A DNA stretch of 64,000 nucleotides from Oscillospiraceae bacterium (GTDB lineage: Bacteria > Bacillota > Clostridia > Oscillospirales > Oscillospiraceae), in contig JAFSCD010000016.1 in NCBI GenBank assembly GCA_017436955.1, forward strand, positions 97,260 to 161,259, read 5' to 3'. Within the stretch, counting starts at the first letter, position 1. Every line of letters begins with the position of its first letter. A program made the position numbers and the translations under genes. Below the pieces are notes generated by a model. That model had not been told where the DNA came from and searched no databases. It worked only from the letters and a program-made list of their open reading frames with translations. Below, one piece after another: positions 56,324-64,000 of the stretch.

Positions 56324-58381
56324 TCAGCTCTCTTTCGCGTGAAGCAGGCGCTGCATTGTGACACTGGTGGTCAGGTCAGCCTTGGTAGCGCCGGGGGTTG
56401 GTAAAATAAAGATGTTCTTATGCTGCTTTTGCAGCTGCAGCAGACCTACCTCGTGGAAAATATCCAGACAGGTCAGAAGCTGCTCCAGACTTAAGGGCTG
56501 TCCGGACCAACGGACGATCTTGCGGCAAAGGCACATGGGATATTCGTCCAGCGGACCGCCGGCGTTGATGAGGAATTTCCAGACCGCGGCCAGTAGCGTC
56601 CGGTCCGGCAGCAGCCGGTTGGCAATCTCCGGAGTCAGCTTGCCGGCGCAAAGCTGGACATAGCCGGCGCTTTCCGGCGAGCAGGGCGCGGCGCAGCTGG
56701 GACGGATGTCCAGCACGTTAAGCTGCACGGTGCGCTCGTTGCGGTATTCGTTGATCTGGGCGTTGAACGCCACGTCCACCACGTCGCCGGGCTCGATGGA
56801 GGCGGTCTGCGGTGTGGCGGAGAAAAAGATGCCGTTAATGTACTGATTGCCGTGCCGGAAGCGCAGGCGCATATGGCGACCGCTGCTTACCAGATTGATC
56901 CGGTCGATCATCAGCCGCTCGATCATCAGCACCGGCTTGGGGCAGCCGCTGCCGCAGGGCTCCAGGCAATTCAGAGAGTCGATGCTGTGTACGGTCAGCA
57001 GCTCCGGCGGAACAGCGCAGTCGATTTCGATCTGCGTGCGGGCGACGTCGCCGGCATAATACGCGGCGGCAAGGGCGCAGACCCTCTCCCGGAAGGCGGG
57101 GATATTTTCCCGGCGGATGGTGAAGCCCGCTGCCAGCTCGTGTCCGCCGTAGCTTTCCAGCAGATCGGCAGATGCGGTCAGCGCGCTGAAGAGATTGAAG
57201 CCGCCAAAGCTGCGGGAGCTGGCCTTGCCGCTTTCACCGTCCAGACAGATCAGGAAAACGGGGCAGCAGTATTCTTCCGCAAGCCGGTTGGAAACGATAC
57301 CGACGACACCCTGGTGCCAGGTTTCGTCTGCCAGCACGATGGCTTCGGGCAGCTTGCCCTGGGGCAGCATAGAGACCGCCTGGGCGTAGATCTCCTGCTC
57401 CACTTCCTGCCGCTCACGGTTTAAGTCGCACAGCTGCTGGGCAAGCAGCTCGGCGTGCTGGGGATCGTCGGTCAAAAACAGATCCACCGCCAGATTGATC
57501 TGCCCCATACGGCCGGCGGCGTTGATCCGCGGTGCCAGCATAAAGCCGATGGAGGAGGCGGTGACATTTTCCCGGACGCAGCCTGCCTCTTTCATCAATG
57601 CGGCAATACCGGGACGGGGGTTATGCTTCATAAGCTCCAGACCCCGGGCGACGAACACCCGGTTTTCCCCCTGCAGGGGCATCACATCGGCTACCGTGCC
57701 GAGGCAGACCATATCGGCGTAATCCCGCAGCACCTCTTCCTGGGAGCCGCACAGGGCGCTTGCCAGCTTAAAGGCCACGCCCACGCCGCACAGCGTCATG
57801 TGAGGATAGCCGCAGTCGGGGCGGTGGGGATCCACAACGGCAATAGCTTCCGGCAGGATCTCCTTACATTCGTGGTGATCGGTAATAACCAGGTCAATGC
57901 CCAGCTCCTTACAAAGCTGCGCTTCGGAAACGGCGGTGATGCCGCAGTCAACAGTGATGATCAGCTTAACGCCTTCGGCGCTGAGCTGCCGGATGGCGAT
58001 GGGGTTTAGACCGTAGCCTTCTTCCAGCCGACCGGGAATGTAGCTGACAACATCGGCACCGTGCTTGCGCAGAAATGCCGTCAGCAGGCAGGTGGAGGTG
58101 ATGCCGTCCACGTCGTAATCGCCGAACACGGCGATCTTTTCGCCCCGGGTCATCGCCAGGGCCACCCGGCTGGCAGCCAGATCCATATCCTTCATCAGCA
58201 GGGGATCGTCCAGAGGCTTGTTGCAGCGCAGGTAATTATTCGCGTCCTGCGTGTCGGACATACCCCGGGCGGAAAGGATCATGGCGCTTAAGGGGCTGTA
58301 TCCTGCAGCGCGCAGCGCGTTCACGGACGCTGCCTGGGGCTGCAGAACATTCCAGATTCCATATTTCAAAACAATACACAT
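56324..58381 (-). CDS. recJ: Single-stranded-DNA exonuclease RecJ
   Basis: The product has 685 residues. DHH-family motifs are present: FGDYDVDGITS (Asp88, Asp90), TVDCGI, ITDHHECKE (168-173) and CLGTVADVMPL, then the DHHA1 domain (FGGFNLFSALTASADLLESY, GGHELAAGFTI) and an OB-fold region. It degrades ssDNA 5' to 3' in recombination and repair. It is the first gene of the long leftward string, with a promoter just upstream. The ribosome site before ATG 58381 is weak (AAAAAGA). Confidence 0.93.
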   Translation of the reverse strand: MCIVLKYGIWNVLQPQAASVNALRAAGYSPLSAMILSARGMSDTQDANNYLRCNKPLDDPLLMKDMDLAASRVALAMTRGEKIAVFGDYDVDGITSTCLLTAFLRKHGADVVSYIPGRLEEGYGLNPIAIRQLSAEGVKLIITVDCGITAVSEAQLCKELGIDLVITDHHECKEILPEAIAVVDPHRPDCGYPHMTLCGVGVAFKLASALCGSQEEVLRDYADMVCLGTVADVMPLQGENRVFVARGLELMKHNPRPGIAALMKEAGCVRENVTASSIGFMLAPRINAAGRMGQINLAVDLFLTDDPQHAELLAQQLCDLNRERQEVEQEIYAQAVSMLPQGKLPEAIVLADETWHQGVVGIVSNRLAEEYCCPVFLICLDGESGKASSRSFGGFNLFSALTASADLLESYGGHELAAGFTIRRENIPAFRERVCALAAAYYAGDVARTQIEIDCAVPPELLTVHSIDSLNCLEPCGSGCPKPVLMIERLMIDRINLVSSGRHMRLRFRHGNQYINGIFFSATPQTASIEPGDVVDVAFNAQINEYRNERTVQLNVLDIRPSCAAPCSPESAGYVQLCAGKLTPEIANRLLPDRTLLAAVWKFLINAGGPLDEYPMCLCRKIVRWSGQPLSLEQLLTCLDIFHEVGLLQLQKQHKNIFILPTPGATKADLTTSVTMQRLLHAKES

Positions 58382-58403
58382 CCATTATATCTTTTTTCTG
58401 AAT

Positions 58404-58432
58404 ATTATAGCAAAAAATTAATGGATGCACAA
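58404..58432 (-). promoter_or_regulatory. Promoter of the recJ-rel-dtd-hemZ operon
   Basis: On the minus strand: TTGTGC, 17 bases, perfect TATAAT, about 23 bases before the recJ start. Confidence 0.65.
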
Positions 58433-58525
58433 TAGGCAAACGCCTAAAAAAACGGAAAAAAGCCTTATTTTACGGCACTTTTTCGGGTTTTTGTCTCCGC
58501 AGGAAAGAGCGCCTGACAGAAAATG

Positions 58526-59578
58526 CTATTTCTTCGCGGAAGGCAGCAGAAAAACCTGGGTGGCGGCGACTGTCACAAGGGGCGAGAGGATCATTCCGCC
58601 GAAGCCAAAAAGCCGGTAGCCGGCATACATGGCAAACAGTGTGACCAGCGGATCCAGCCCCAGCTGCTTGCCGATCAGCCGCGGCTCCAGTACCTGCCGG
58701 ATCAGCGCCGCGGTGATATAGATGCCCAAAAGTCCCACCGCCCGGATGCTGTCGCCCTGCAAAAAGCAGACCAGGCTCCAGGGTACCAAAACCATTCCCG
58801 TGCCCAGGATGGGCAGTGCGTCCACCAGGCTGATAAGGATCGCCCAAAGTGGCGCGTAGCGGATCTGCAGGATGAAAAATCCGGCGGTAAGGATGAGAAA
58901 GGTGATACCGATCAGCTTGCCCTGCGCTGCCAGCCAGCCGAATACGGAGCGCTTCAGTGTGTTCAGCGCCGGCAGATAATGCTCCTTCCAGCGCTTGGGC
59001 GTATGGGCGGAAAGCCAGGCGCGGATATTGGGCAGCTTGGCAGAGATCATATATCCGGCCAGCAGCCAGGTACCGAAGCCCAGTACGCTGTCCGGCAGCT
59101 TGCTCAAAATGCCGGAAGCCAGCCCCAGCAGCTTTGCCGAAACCCGGTCGATAATGGCGGTGCCGTTGGAAAACAGCCCGTCCACGCTGCGGCGCACCAG
59201 CGGCTGCAGATTTTCCGGCACCTGCCCGGCGATGCCGTTGAGCCAGGTCTGCAGGGATTCCATGCCCTGCATAGCGGTGTCTGCCAGATCCGGCACCACA
59301 CCGGCCATCAGCCCCAGCTCCCGCAGCAGCAGGGAAACCAGCACCATAATGCCCAGAATGAACAGCACCAGGGTCATCGTCATCCCAATACCGGTGGCAA
59401 CACCCCGGGGAAGCCCCGCTTTTTTGTGAAAAAAGCCCACCAGCGGCTCGGCGATCAGCGCCAGCACCGCCGCCAATGCAAAGGGCAGCAAGACCGGCAT
59501 AAGATACCGCAGGCAAATAAAGAGCAGCAGCAGGATGCCGGCAGCGAGAAGTAGCTTGCGAAAAGGGGGTTGAACCAT
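58526..59578 (-). CDS. AI-2E/PerM-family membrane protein, sporulation YtvI-like
   Basis: The product has 350 residues with about 7-8 membrane helices in the AI-2E transporter family pattern. Marks are RYLMPVLLPFALAAVLALIA, a long soluble stretch (~95-200), then DALPILGTGMVLVPWSLVCF, QVLEPRLIGKQLGLDPLVTL and FGFGGMILSPL. The length and DALPILGTG motif point to the YtvI branch seen in spore-formers; the precise function is unknown. The start is ATG 59578 with AAAGGAAG upstream; codons further up lack support. Confidence 0.82.
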   Translation of the reverse strand: MVQPPFRKLLLAAGILLLLFICLRYLMPVLLPFALAAVLALIAEPLVGFFHKKAGLPRGVATGIGMTMTLVLFILGIMVLVSLLLRELGLMAGVVPDLADTAMQGMESLQTWLNGIAGQVPENLQPLVRRSVDGLFSNGTAIIDRVSAKLLGLASGILSKLPDSVLGFGTWLLAGYMISAKLPNIRAWLSAHTPKRWKEHYLPALNTLKRSVFGWLAAQGKLIGITFLILTAGFFILQIRYAPLWAILISLVDALPILGTGMVLVPWSLVCFLQGDSIRAVGLLGIYITAALIRQVLEPRLIGKQLGLDPLVTLFAMYAGYRLFGFGGMILSPLVTVAATQVFLLPSAKK

Positions 59579-59616
59579 AATTTTCTTCCTTTCGTGGACA
59601 TTTGGCGTTGAGGGGC

Positions 59617-59644
59617 TTGCATTTTGGAAAAATTGTGCTACAAT
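59617..59644 (+). promoter_or_regulatory. Sigma-A promoter of the ACT-domain gene
   Basis: TTGCAT (59617-59622), 16 bases, TACAAT (59639-59644). It is divergent from ytvI. Confidence 0.6.
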
Positions 59645-59684
59645 AAGAGTCACTAAAGTGAATTTCGCCGTTTGGAGGATGGAT

Positions 59685-60125
59685 ATGAAAAACAGAGCTA
59701 AATATTATATTGTAGAAGCATCCGCCCTGCCGGAGGTGTTTTTGAAGGTGGCAGAGGCCAAGCGGCTGCTGTCTACCGGAGAAGCCACCACCGTTAACGA
59801 TGCTACCAAGATGACGGATATCAGCCGCAGCGCGTTTTATAAGTACCGCGATGCCATTATGCCCTTCCAGAACAGAACGGTAGCGCAGGTCATCACCTTC
59901 CAGCTCTTGCTTCACGATGCACCCGGTGCGTTATCCGGTATTCTGAATTTGCTGGCAAATTACGGCGCCAATATTCAGACCATCAATTCCATTCTGCCCA
60001 CCAACAGCTGCGCCGTGGTTACGATCTCCGCGGACACCTCGGAGCTGAACATCGCGCTGGAGGATCTGCTGCACAATCTTGCGCAGGCACCTCACGTCAT
60101 CAAGGCCGAAGTCCTTGCCGGCTAA
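59685..60125 (+). CDS. ACT-domain regulatory protein (UPF0735/PheB-like)
   Basis: The product has 146 residues. Residues 1-60 form a small helix-turn-helix-like part (EATTVNDATKMTDISRSAFY then KYRDAIMPF), and the C-terminal ~75 residues are an ACT amino-acid-binding domain (LLLHDAPGALSGILNLLANY, NIQTINSILPTN). PheB/UPF0735 proteins have this layout and are linked to amino acid metabolism. ATG 59685 is favoured over 59679 because GGAGG is then 6 bases away. An aspartokinase lacking ACT domains lies just downstream behind a terminator. Confidence 0.82.
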   Translation: MKNRAKYYIVEASALPEVFLKVAEAKRLLSTGEATTVNDATKMTDISRSAFYKYRDAIMPFQNRTVAQVITFQLLLHDAPGALSGILNLLANYGANIQTINSILPTNSCAVVTISADTSELNIALEDLLHNLAQAPHVIKAEVLAG

Positions 60126-60136
60126 ACCGCATACCC

Positions 60137-60169
60137 ACCGCCCTGCAGCCGCAGGGCGGTTATTTTTTT
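60137..60169 (+). terminator. Rho-independent terminator
   Basis: ACCGCCCTGC, AGCC, GCAGGGCGGT followed by TATTTTTTT. Confidence 0.9.
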
Positions 60170-60279
60170 GTATATCCACTTGCCTATCCCGGAGGGAGAG
60201 CCGGGAAACGGGGAATGAACAGGGCAGAAGCGCACAAAATGTCAGCTCTTGGCGTAGAATGGGACGGAGGTGATGCAAA

Positions 60280-61029
60280 ATGCGGATAGTCGTAAAATTC
60301 GGTGGCTCGTCCCTGGCAAACGCGGAGCGCATCCGGAAAGCCGCCGGACGGATCGCCGCGCTGTACGAAGGCGGTCATCAGGTGGTGGCGGTGGTTTCCG
60401 CCCAGGGAGATACCACGGATGAAATGATCGCCAACGTGGAACAGATCCATACCGATCCGCCCAGACGGGAAATGGATGCCTATCTGTCTGCCGGAGAGCA
60501 GATGTCGGCGGCGCTGATGGCGATGGCACTGCAAAATATGGGCTTGCCTGCCGTTAGTCTCACCGGTCTGCAGGCCGGGCTGATGACCGATGGCGTCTAC
60601 GGGGATGCCCGGGTGCTGGGGCTGAAGGGCGATCGGATCCAAAAGGAAATGGATGCCGGGAAGATCGTGGTGATGGCAGGCTTCCAGGGCGTGAACGGAA
60701 AAAACGATATTACTACATTGGGTCGCGGCGGCTCGGACACCACCGCGGTGGCGCTGGCTGCGTTCCTGCAGGCAAAAGAGTGCAAAATATATACGGACGT
60801 GGACGGGGTGTATGACAAAGATCCCCGAAAATACGCCGATGCGGTGAAGCTGCCCTGGGTGGGCTATGAGCAGATGCTGCAAATGGCACGGCAGGGCGCC
60901 CAGGTGCTGCACGACCGCTGCGTGGAGCTGGCGCAAATGTACCGGGTGAAGGTGCAGGTGCTGTCCTCCTTTCGGGAGGGTGAGGGCACCTGGATCACAG
61001 CACTACCGGAAGATTTTTCCCAAATCTAA
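60280..61029 (+). CDS. Aspartate kinase catalytic domain without ACT domains
   Basis: The product has 249 residues. It holds the amino-acid-kinase fold of aspartokinase: VVKFGGSSLANAERIRK, VVVSAQGDTTD-like (AVVSAQGDTTDEM), SAGEQMSAALMA, ITTLGRGGSDTTAVALA and IYTDVDGVYDKDPR. Normal aspartokinases are ~400 or more residues because a C-terminal ACT pair gives feedback control. Here the frame stops after the catalytic part, and GGAGGTGA before ATG 60280 shows a true start. It catalyses the first step to lysine, threonine, methionine and diaminopimelate. The neighbouring ACT protein could replace the missing regulation; this is inference. Confidence 0.85.
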   Translation: MRIVVKFGGSSLANAERIRKAAGRIAALYEGGHQVVAVVSAQGDTTDEMIANVEQIHTDPPRREMDAYLSAGEQMSAALMAMALQNMGLPAVSLTGLQAGLMTDGVYGDARVLGLKGDRIQKEMDAGKIVVMAGFQGVNGKNDITTLGRGGSDTTAVALAAFLQAKECKIYTDVDGVYDKDPRKYADAVKLPWVGYEQMLQMARQGAQVLHDRCVELAQMYRVKVQVLSSFREGEGTWITALPEDFSQI

Positions 61030-61059
61030 TATAAGATATTCCCTATGCGTACCAAAATT

Positions 61060-61097
61060 CCGGGCAGACCTACCGTCTGCCCGGATTTGTTATTTTT
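61060..61097 (+). terminator. Rho-independent terminator
   Basis: CCGGGCAGAC, CTACC, GTCTGCCCGG followed by ATTTGTTATTTTT. Confidence 0.85.
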
Positions 61098-61193
61098 AGG
61101 GTTTCGCAGCGCGTTTTTGGGAGAAATTTCGAATATTTAGTGGTTTTTTCGCAAAAAAGTGCGAAAAAACACAAAATAACGCCAATAAAAGTG

Positions 61194-61222
61194 TTGACAA
61201 AATGTAACCTTTGTGCTATCAT
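61194..61222 (+). promoter_or_regulatory. Sigma-A promoter of the NlpC/P60 gene
   Basis: TTGACA (61194-61199), 17 bases, TATCAT (61217-61222). Confidence 0.75.
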
Positions 61223-61249
61223 CTGTTACGGTTTGTAACTATTTGTAAC
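61203..61249 (+). promoter_or_regulatory. Phased TGTAAC repeats over the NlpC/P60 promoter
   Basis: TGTAAC (61203), TGTTAC (61224), TGTAAC (61234) and TGTAAC (61244). The last three repeat every 10 bp, one helical turn; the first lies two turns earlier inside the promoter spacer. The half-site resembles the WalR box TGTWAH, although known WalR sites have 5-base gaps and these have 4. Confidence 0.5.
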
Positions 61250-61279
61250 CAAATTCAATCAGGAAAGGAGCGGTTACCA

Positions 61280-62164
61280 TTGAAAAGCAAGCGTCTTTTG
61301 AAGGTCGTTGCATACCTGCTGGTCTGCGTTTTGGCGCTGTCTGTCTTTGCGCCCAGTGTTTCGGCGAAGCCTGTGGATGATATTTTGAATACCGATTCTC
61401 TCCTGACGAAAGTTGAGATCGAAAACAGCTACACCGCCAGCAAGGTTCACCGCAGCCCCTACTACGATTCCGCCGTCATCGGCTGCTTTAAGAATGGCAC
61501 GCTGCTGACCGTTCTGGAGGAGACCTGGGCATTCTACAAGGTGGATTGCTACGATATGGTGGGCTACATCGCCAAGAGTCAGGTTTCCGTCAATGAGAGC
61601 GGAGAATATTATGTAAACTGCGGCAAGAATTCCCAGGAGACCAAGTACCTGCCCTTCTACGGTATGCAGGAGGCCTTGGAGCTGCGCAGCCAGCTGCTGA
61701 ATGTTTCCAAGAATTATATTGGCGTTCCCTACGTTTCCGGCGGCACCAGCCGTTGGGGCTTTGACTGCTCCGGCTATACCCAGTATGTGTTCAACGAAGT
61801 GGGTATGCGTATTGCGCGTACCGTGTGGGATCAGATGGACGAAGGCATCATCGTGGCAAAGGAAGACCTGCAGTGCGGTGACCTGGTGATCTTCTCCTGC
61901 ACCGGTGATAACGGCGGCTTCGCCTCTCATATCGGTATTTACGTGGGCAACGATCAGGTGATCCACGCCAGCTCCAGCCGCGGCGTTACCATTTCCGATC
62001 TGAACAGCCAGTACTACACCTACCATTATCAGTGCGCACGCCGGGTGATCCTGGAGGAGGAAGCCTTCCAGCTTTCCATTCCCGTTACCGGTGTTATGCA
62101 AAACGCGGCAGCCTCCTACTGGCGTGAGGATACGGCTTCCGACAGCATCTTCCTCGGGATGTAA
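61280..62164 (+). CDS. Secreted SH3-NlpC/P60 cell-wall hydrolase
   Basis: The product has 294 residues, starting TTG 61280 with AAGGAG 9 bases upstream. The export signal is 1-29, and an SH3b domain (~50-105: SKVHRSPYYDSAVIGCF, WAFYKVDCYDMVGYIAKS) binds the wall. The NlpC/P60 domain (~138-262) has Cys163 (FDCSGYTQYVF), His217 (ASHIGIYVG) and His229 (VIHASSS). It should cut peptide stems of peptidoglycan during growth, division or germination. The promoter carries the phased TGTAAC array, which hints at cell-envelope-stress control. Confidence 0.9.
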   Translation: MKSKRLLKVVAYLLVCVLALSVFAPSVSAKPVDDILNTDSLLTKVEIENSYTASKVHRSPYYDSAVIGCFKNGTLLTVLEETWAFYKVDCYDMVGYIAKSQVSVNESGEYYVNCGKNSQETKYLPFYGMQEALELRSQLLNVSKNYIGVPYVSGGTSRWGFDCSGYTQYVFNEVGMRIARTVWDQMDEGIIVAKEDLQCGDLVIFSCTGDNGGFASHIGIYVGNDQVIHASSSRGVTISDLNSQYYTYHYQCARRVILEEEAFQLSIPVTGVMQNAAASYWREDTASDSIFLGM

Positions 62165-62178
62165 CACTTACATATCCA

Positions 62179-62207
62179 TTCCCGGACGAAAAGTCCGGGA
62201 ATTTTCC
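62179..62207 (+). terminator. Rho-independent terminator
   Basis: TTCCCGGAC, GAAAA, GTCCGGGAA followed by TTTTCC. Confidence 0.85.
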
Positions 62208-62236
62208 TTGCATATTGGCGCAACCGCCAGTATAAT
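62208..62236 (+). promoter_or_regulatory. Sigma-A promoter of the MATE gene
   Basis: TTGCAT (62208-62213), 17 bases, TATAAT (62231-62236). It begins immediately after the preceding terminator. Confidence 0.75.
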
Positions 62237-62271
62237 AGTGTGGTTATTGCTTTTAGACAAAGAGGATTCCT

Positions 62272-63642
62272 ATGAAAACACAGACGTTAAAAGAAAATAA
62301 GATGGGTACTATGTCGCTGACTCGGCTGCTGATCAATATGGCGCTGCCGATGGTGATCGCTATGCTGGTGCAGGCGCTTTACAACGTGGTGGACAGCATC
62401 TACGTGTCCCAGATCTCCGAAAGCGCGGTTACGGCGCTGTCGCTGGCGTTTCCGGTGCAGAATATTATGATCGGCTGCGCTACCGGTATCGGCGTGGGCG
62501 TCAATGCGCTGGTCAGCAAATCGCTGGGCGAAGGCGACCGGAAAACCGCCGGTCGGGCTGCCGGAAACGGCTTCTTCCTGGTGGCGGTGGTGACGGTGCT
62601 GTTTGCGCTGTTTGGCATTTTTGGAACGAGACCCTTTTTCGCCGTGCAATCCACCGTTGCGGAAACGGTAGACGGCGGTACGGTATATACCTCCATTTGC
62701 TGCCTTTTTGCCGCCGGTATTTTCGTGGAGGTGCTGGGGGAGCGGCTGCTGCAATCCTCCGGCCGCACCATCTACACCCTGATCACCCAGGGCACCGGCG
62801 CGGTGCTGAATATCTTGCTGGACCCGGTGTTCATTTTCGGCGTACCCTGGCTGGGTATTCAGCCTATGGGCATCGCCGGCGCGGCGGTGGCTACGGTCAT
62901 CGGTCAGTGGGTGGCGGCGATTTTGGCACTGATCTTCAACTTCAAGTGCAACCCGGAAATCCAGTTTGGTTTCAAGGACCTGAAGCCCGTAAAACGGGTG
63001 GTGGGTCAGATCCTGACAGTTGGTATTCCGTCCATCATTATGGTGGCGGTGGGCTCTGTGATGAATTTCTCTATGAACCAGATCCTGCAGGGCTTTAACG
63101 AGACCGCAACCGGCGTGTTCGGCATCTATTACAAGCTGCAGAGCTTCTTCTTTATGCCGCTGTTCGGGCTGAATAACGGCACCGTGTCCATTGTTGCGTA
63201 CAATTACGGCGCGCGCAAGCCGCACCGGATCACCGGTACCCTGAAGCGCTCCTGTATGATGGCGCTGGGCGTTATGATCCTGGGTCTGCTGGCGTTCCAG
63301 CTTGCGCCGGATATGCTGCTGGGGATATTCAATCCTTCGGAGGAATTCCTGCGGATCGGACGCAGCGCCTTGCAGGAGATCAGCTGGGCGTTCCCTATGG
63401 CGGCCATCGGTATCGCGCTGACAGCCGGCTTCCAGGCGCTGGGTAACGGCAGCTATTCCACCATTATTTCGCTGTGCCGGCAGATGCTGGTGCTGCTGCC
63501 TGCGGCGTATCTGTTGAGCCTGACCGGCGAGGTCACCAATGTCTGGTGGGCGTTCCCCATTGCGGAGTGCGTCAGCCTGGCGGTTACTATGCTGTTCTTC
63601 CTGCGGATCTACAAGCGGAAGATCAAACCGCTGAGTGAATAA
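62272..63642 (+). CDS. MATE-family efflux transporter
   Basis: The product has 456 residues with 12 predicted helices in two related halves. Family blocks are LINMALPMVIAMLVQALYNV followed by VDSIYVSQ, GVNALVSKSLGEGDRKTAGR, LGIQPMGIAGAAVATVIGQW and GLNNGTVSIVAYNYGARKPH. It exports cationic drugs, metabolites or dyes in exchange for Na+ or H+; the substrate is not deducible. It is monocistronic with its own promoter and terminator. Confidence 0.93.
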   Translation: MKTQTLKENKMGTMSLTRLLINMALPMVIAMLVQALYNVVDSIYVSQISESAVTALSLAFPVQNIMIGCATGIGVGVNALVSKSLGEGDRKTAGRAAGNGFFLVAVVTVLFALFGIFGTRPFFAVQSTVAETVDGGTVYTSICCLFAAGIFVEVLGERLLQSSGRTIYTLITQGTGAVLNILLDPVFIFGVPWLGIQPMGIAGAAVATVIGQWVAAILALIFNFKCNPEIQFGFKDLKPVKRVVGQILTVGIPSIIMVAVGSVMNFSMNQILQGFNETATGVFGIYYKLQSFFFMPLFGLNNGTVSIVAYNYGARKPHRITGTLKRSCMMALGVMILGLLAFQLAPDMLLGIFNPSEEFLRIGRSALQEISWAFPMAAIGIALTAGFQALGNGSYSTIISLCRQMLVLLPAAYLLSLTGEVTNVWWAFPIAECVSLAVTMLFFLRIYKRKIKPLSE

Positions 63643-63645
63643 ATA

Positions 63646-63676
63646 AACGCCCCCTCACCAGAGGGGGCGTTATATA
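63646..63676 (+). terminator. Rho-independent terminator of the MATE gene
   Basis: AACGCCCCCTC, ACCA, GAGGGGGCGTT followed by a short AT stretch. Confidence 0.75.
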
Positions 63677-63842
63677 CCCTCTCCCCGGGGAGAGGGTGCC
63701 CAGTGCGCACACTGGGTGGGTGTGGAACGGCGTGCAGCTGAATACAGCAGAAGCCTCAAGGTGGTGCTTAAGGGAGGCTTCCTGCCCGCTTTCCACATCC
63801 GTCACGGCTGGCGCCGTGCCACCTTCTCCCCGGGAGAAGGTA
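63675..63842. repeat. Family-1 multi-hairpin intergenic element, copy C
   Basis: Same order and direction as copy A: hairpin CCCTCTCCCCGGGGAGAGGG; hairpin CCCAGTGCGCACACTGGG; arm GGGTGTGGAACGGCGTGCAG; core with stem GAAGCCTC (63750-63757)/GAGGCTTC (63774-63781); arm CTGCCCGCTTTCCACATCC; hairpin CACGGCTGGCGCCGTG; hairpin CCTTCTCCCCGGGAGAAGG. It lies downstream of the MATE gene. Confidence 0.85.
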
Positions 63843-63924
63843 GTTAAAGCCCGTGGCATAAGGGCAGCGCACCATAGTGATAAAATGGTTTTGAACGGTC
63901 CCTTTTCCGCTTAACTGCACAAAA

Positions 63925-63958
63925 AATTCCCGAAATGCGTCAGCATTCCGGGAATTTT
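63925..63958. terminator. Terminator hairpin near the window end
   Basis: AATTCCCGAAATGC, 4 bases, GCATTCCGGGAATT (one mismatch), with an A run before and T run after. It probably ends a leftward gene whose last codons may lie in 63960-64000, but the fragment is too short to assign a frame. Confidence 0.65.
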
Positions 63959-64000
63959 GTTATTTGTTAATCAAAAAAGTTACCACTTCAAAACTGCTTC

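Noticed and set aside
58470-59915. A 481-codon minus-strand frame overlapping the YtvI-like gene
   Set aside because: Its translation is Ala/Gly/Arg-rich without domains, while the overlapping frame ending at 58526 gives clear membrane helices and family motifs.
63960-64000. C-terminal end of a leftward gene at the window edge
   Set aside because: Two minus-strand frames end just before the terminator, giving only 6-12 residues each. Too little to choose a frame or identify a product.

Overview
The window reads as chromosome of an anaerobic, spore-forming, Gram-positive gut-type Clostridia, most likely an Oscillospiraceae/Ruminococcaceae relative. This is an inference from four things: moderately high GC (high 50s % by eye) with strong AGGAGG ribosome sites and TTGACA/TATAAT promoters; sporulation genes (sigG, a SpoIVB-type protease, YtvI-like and SpoVB-like membrane proteins, a collagen-like BclA-type surface protein); an [FeFe]-hydrogenase-like protein; and housekeeping neighbourhoods familiar from Firmicutes (Asp23 protein/fakA near recG and rpsT, recJ-rel-dtd-hemZ, HU next to an S4 protein). 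I saw no tRNA, rRNA, transposase, phage gene or CRISPR array.

Layout. 0-11 kb is a surface region: the tail of an XRE regulator, a secreted transglutaminase-like protein with Ig-type repeats, a MerR/LuxR-like regulator with an unusual repeat-bearing leader, and a 1922-residue LPQTG-anchored adhesin with a VWA domain and pilin-like repeats. 11-19.6 kb holds metabolic and housekeeping genes: an SDR oxidoreductase, an FeFe-hydrogenase-like protein, a PHP phosphatase, rsmG, a DUF3810 metalloprotein, a DUF89 phosphatase, alr and a CapA-like lipoprotein. 19.9-22 kb is an iscS-iscU-rrf2 operon whose promoter is bracketed by two identical inverted-repeat operators. Then come spoIVB (22.1 kb), a two-TIR/TPR/zinc-ribbon protein (23.4 kb), a glycosyltransferase-LicD fusion, a sugar kinase, a CAP-domain surface protein, a cation/proton antiporter, the collagen-like protein, an ECF S-component-like protein and sigG.

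35.7-37.8 kb is visibly AT-richer. It contains three tightly packed DnaA boxes and a two-gene unit of a secreted papain-like (AvrRpt2-type) protease and a membrane-anchored protein I do not recognise. 37.9-47.9 kb is rpsT, recG, gpmI, an Asp23 protein, fakA, a YihY/DUF5685/DnaJ-like operon, and a cobalamin riboswitch controlling a transcobalamin-like DUF4430 protein plus an ECF S component. 48.1-58.4 kb is one long leftward gene string (recJ, rel, dtd, MBL hydrolase, hemZ, a degenerate amidohydrolase, a SpoVB-like flippase, HU, S4 protein). 58.5-63.6 kb has ytvI, an ACT-domain protein, an ACT-less aspartokinase, an NlpC/P60 hydrolase with a phased TGTAAC array at its promoter, and a MATE exporter.

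The most unusual structures are: (1) a family of three ~170-bp intergenic elements with conserved ends, several hairpins whose stems change in a compensating way, and a variable core; (2) the TIR-TIR-TPR protein, whose TPR array is nearly identical at DNA level; (3) the AT-rich protease/anchor pair; (4) three regulatory layouts readable from sequence (isc operators, 24-bp phased leader repeats, 10-bp phased TGTAAC repeats). Everything here was read by eye. Domain names rest on motif recognition, and no search was run.
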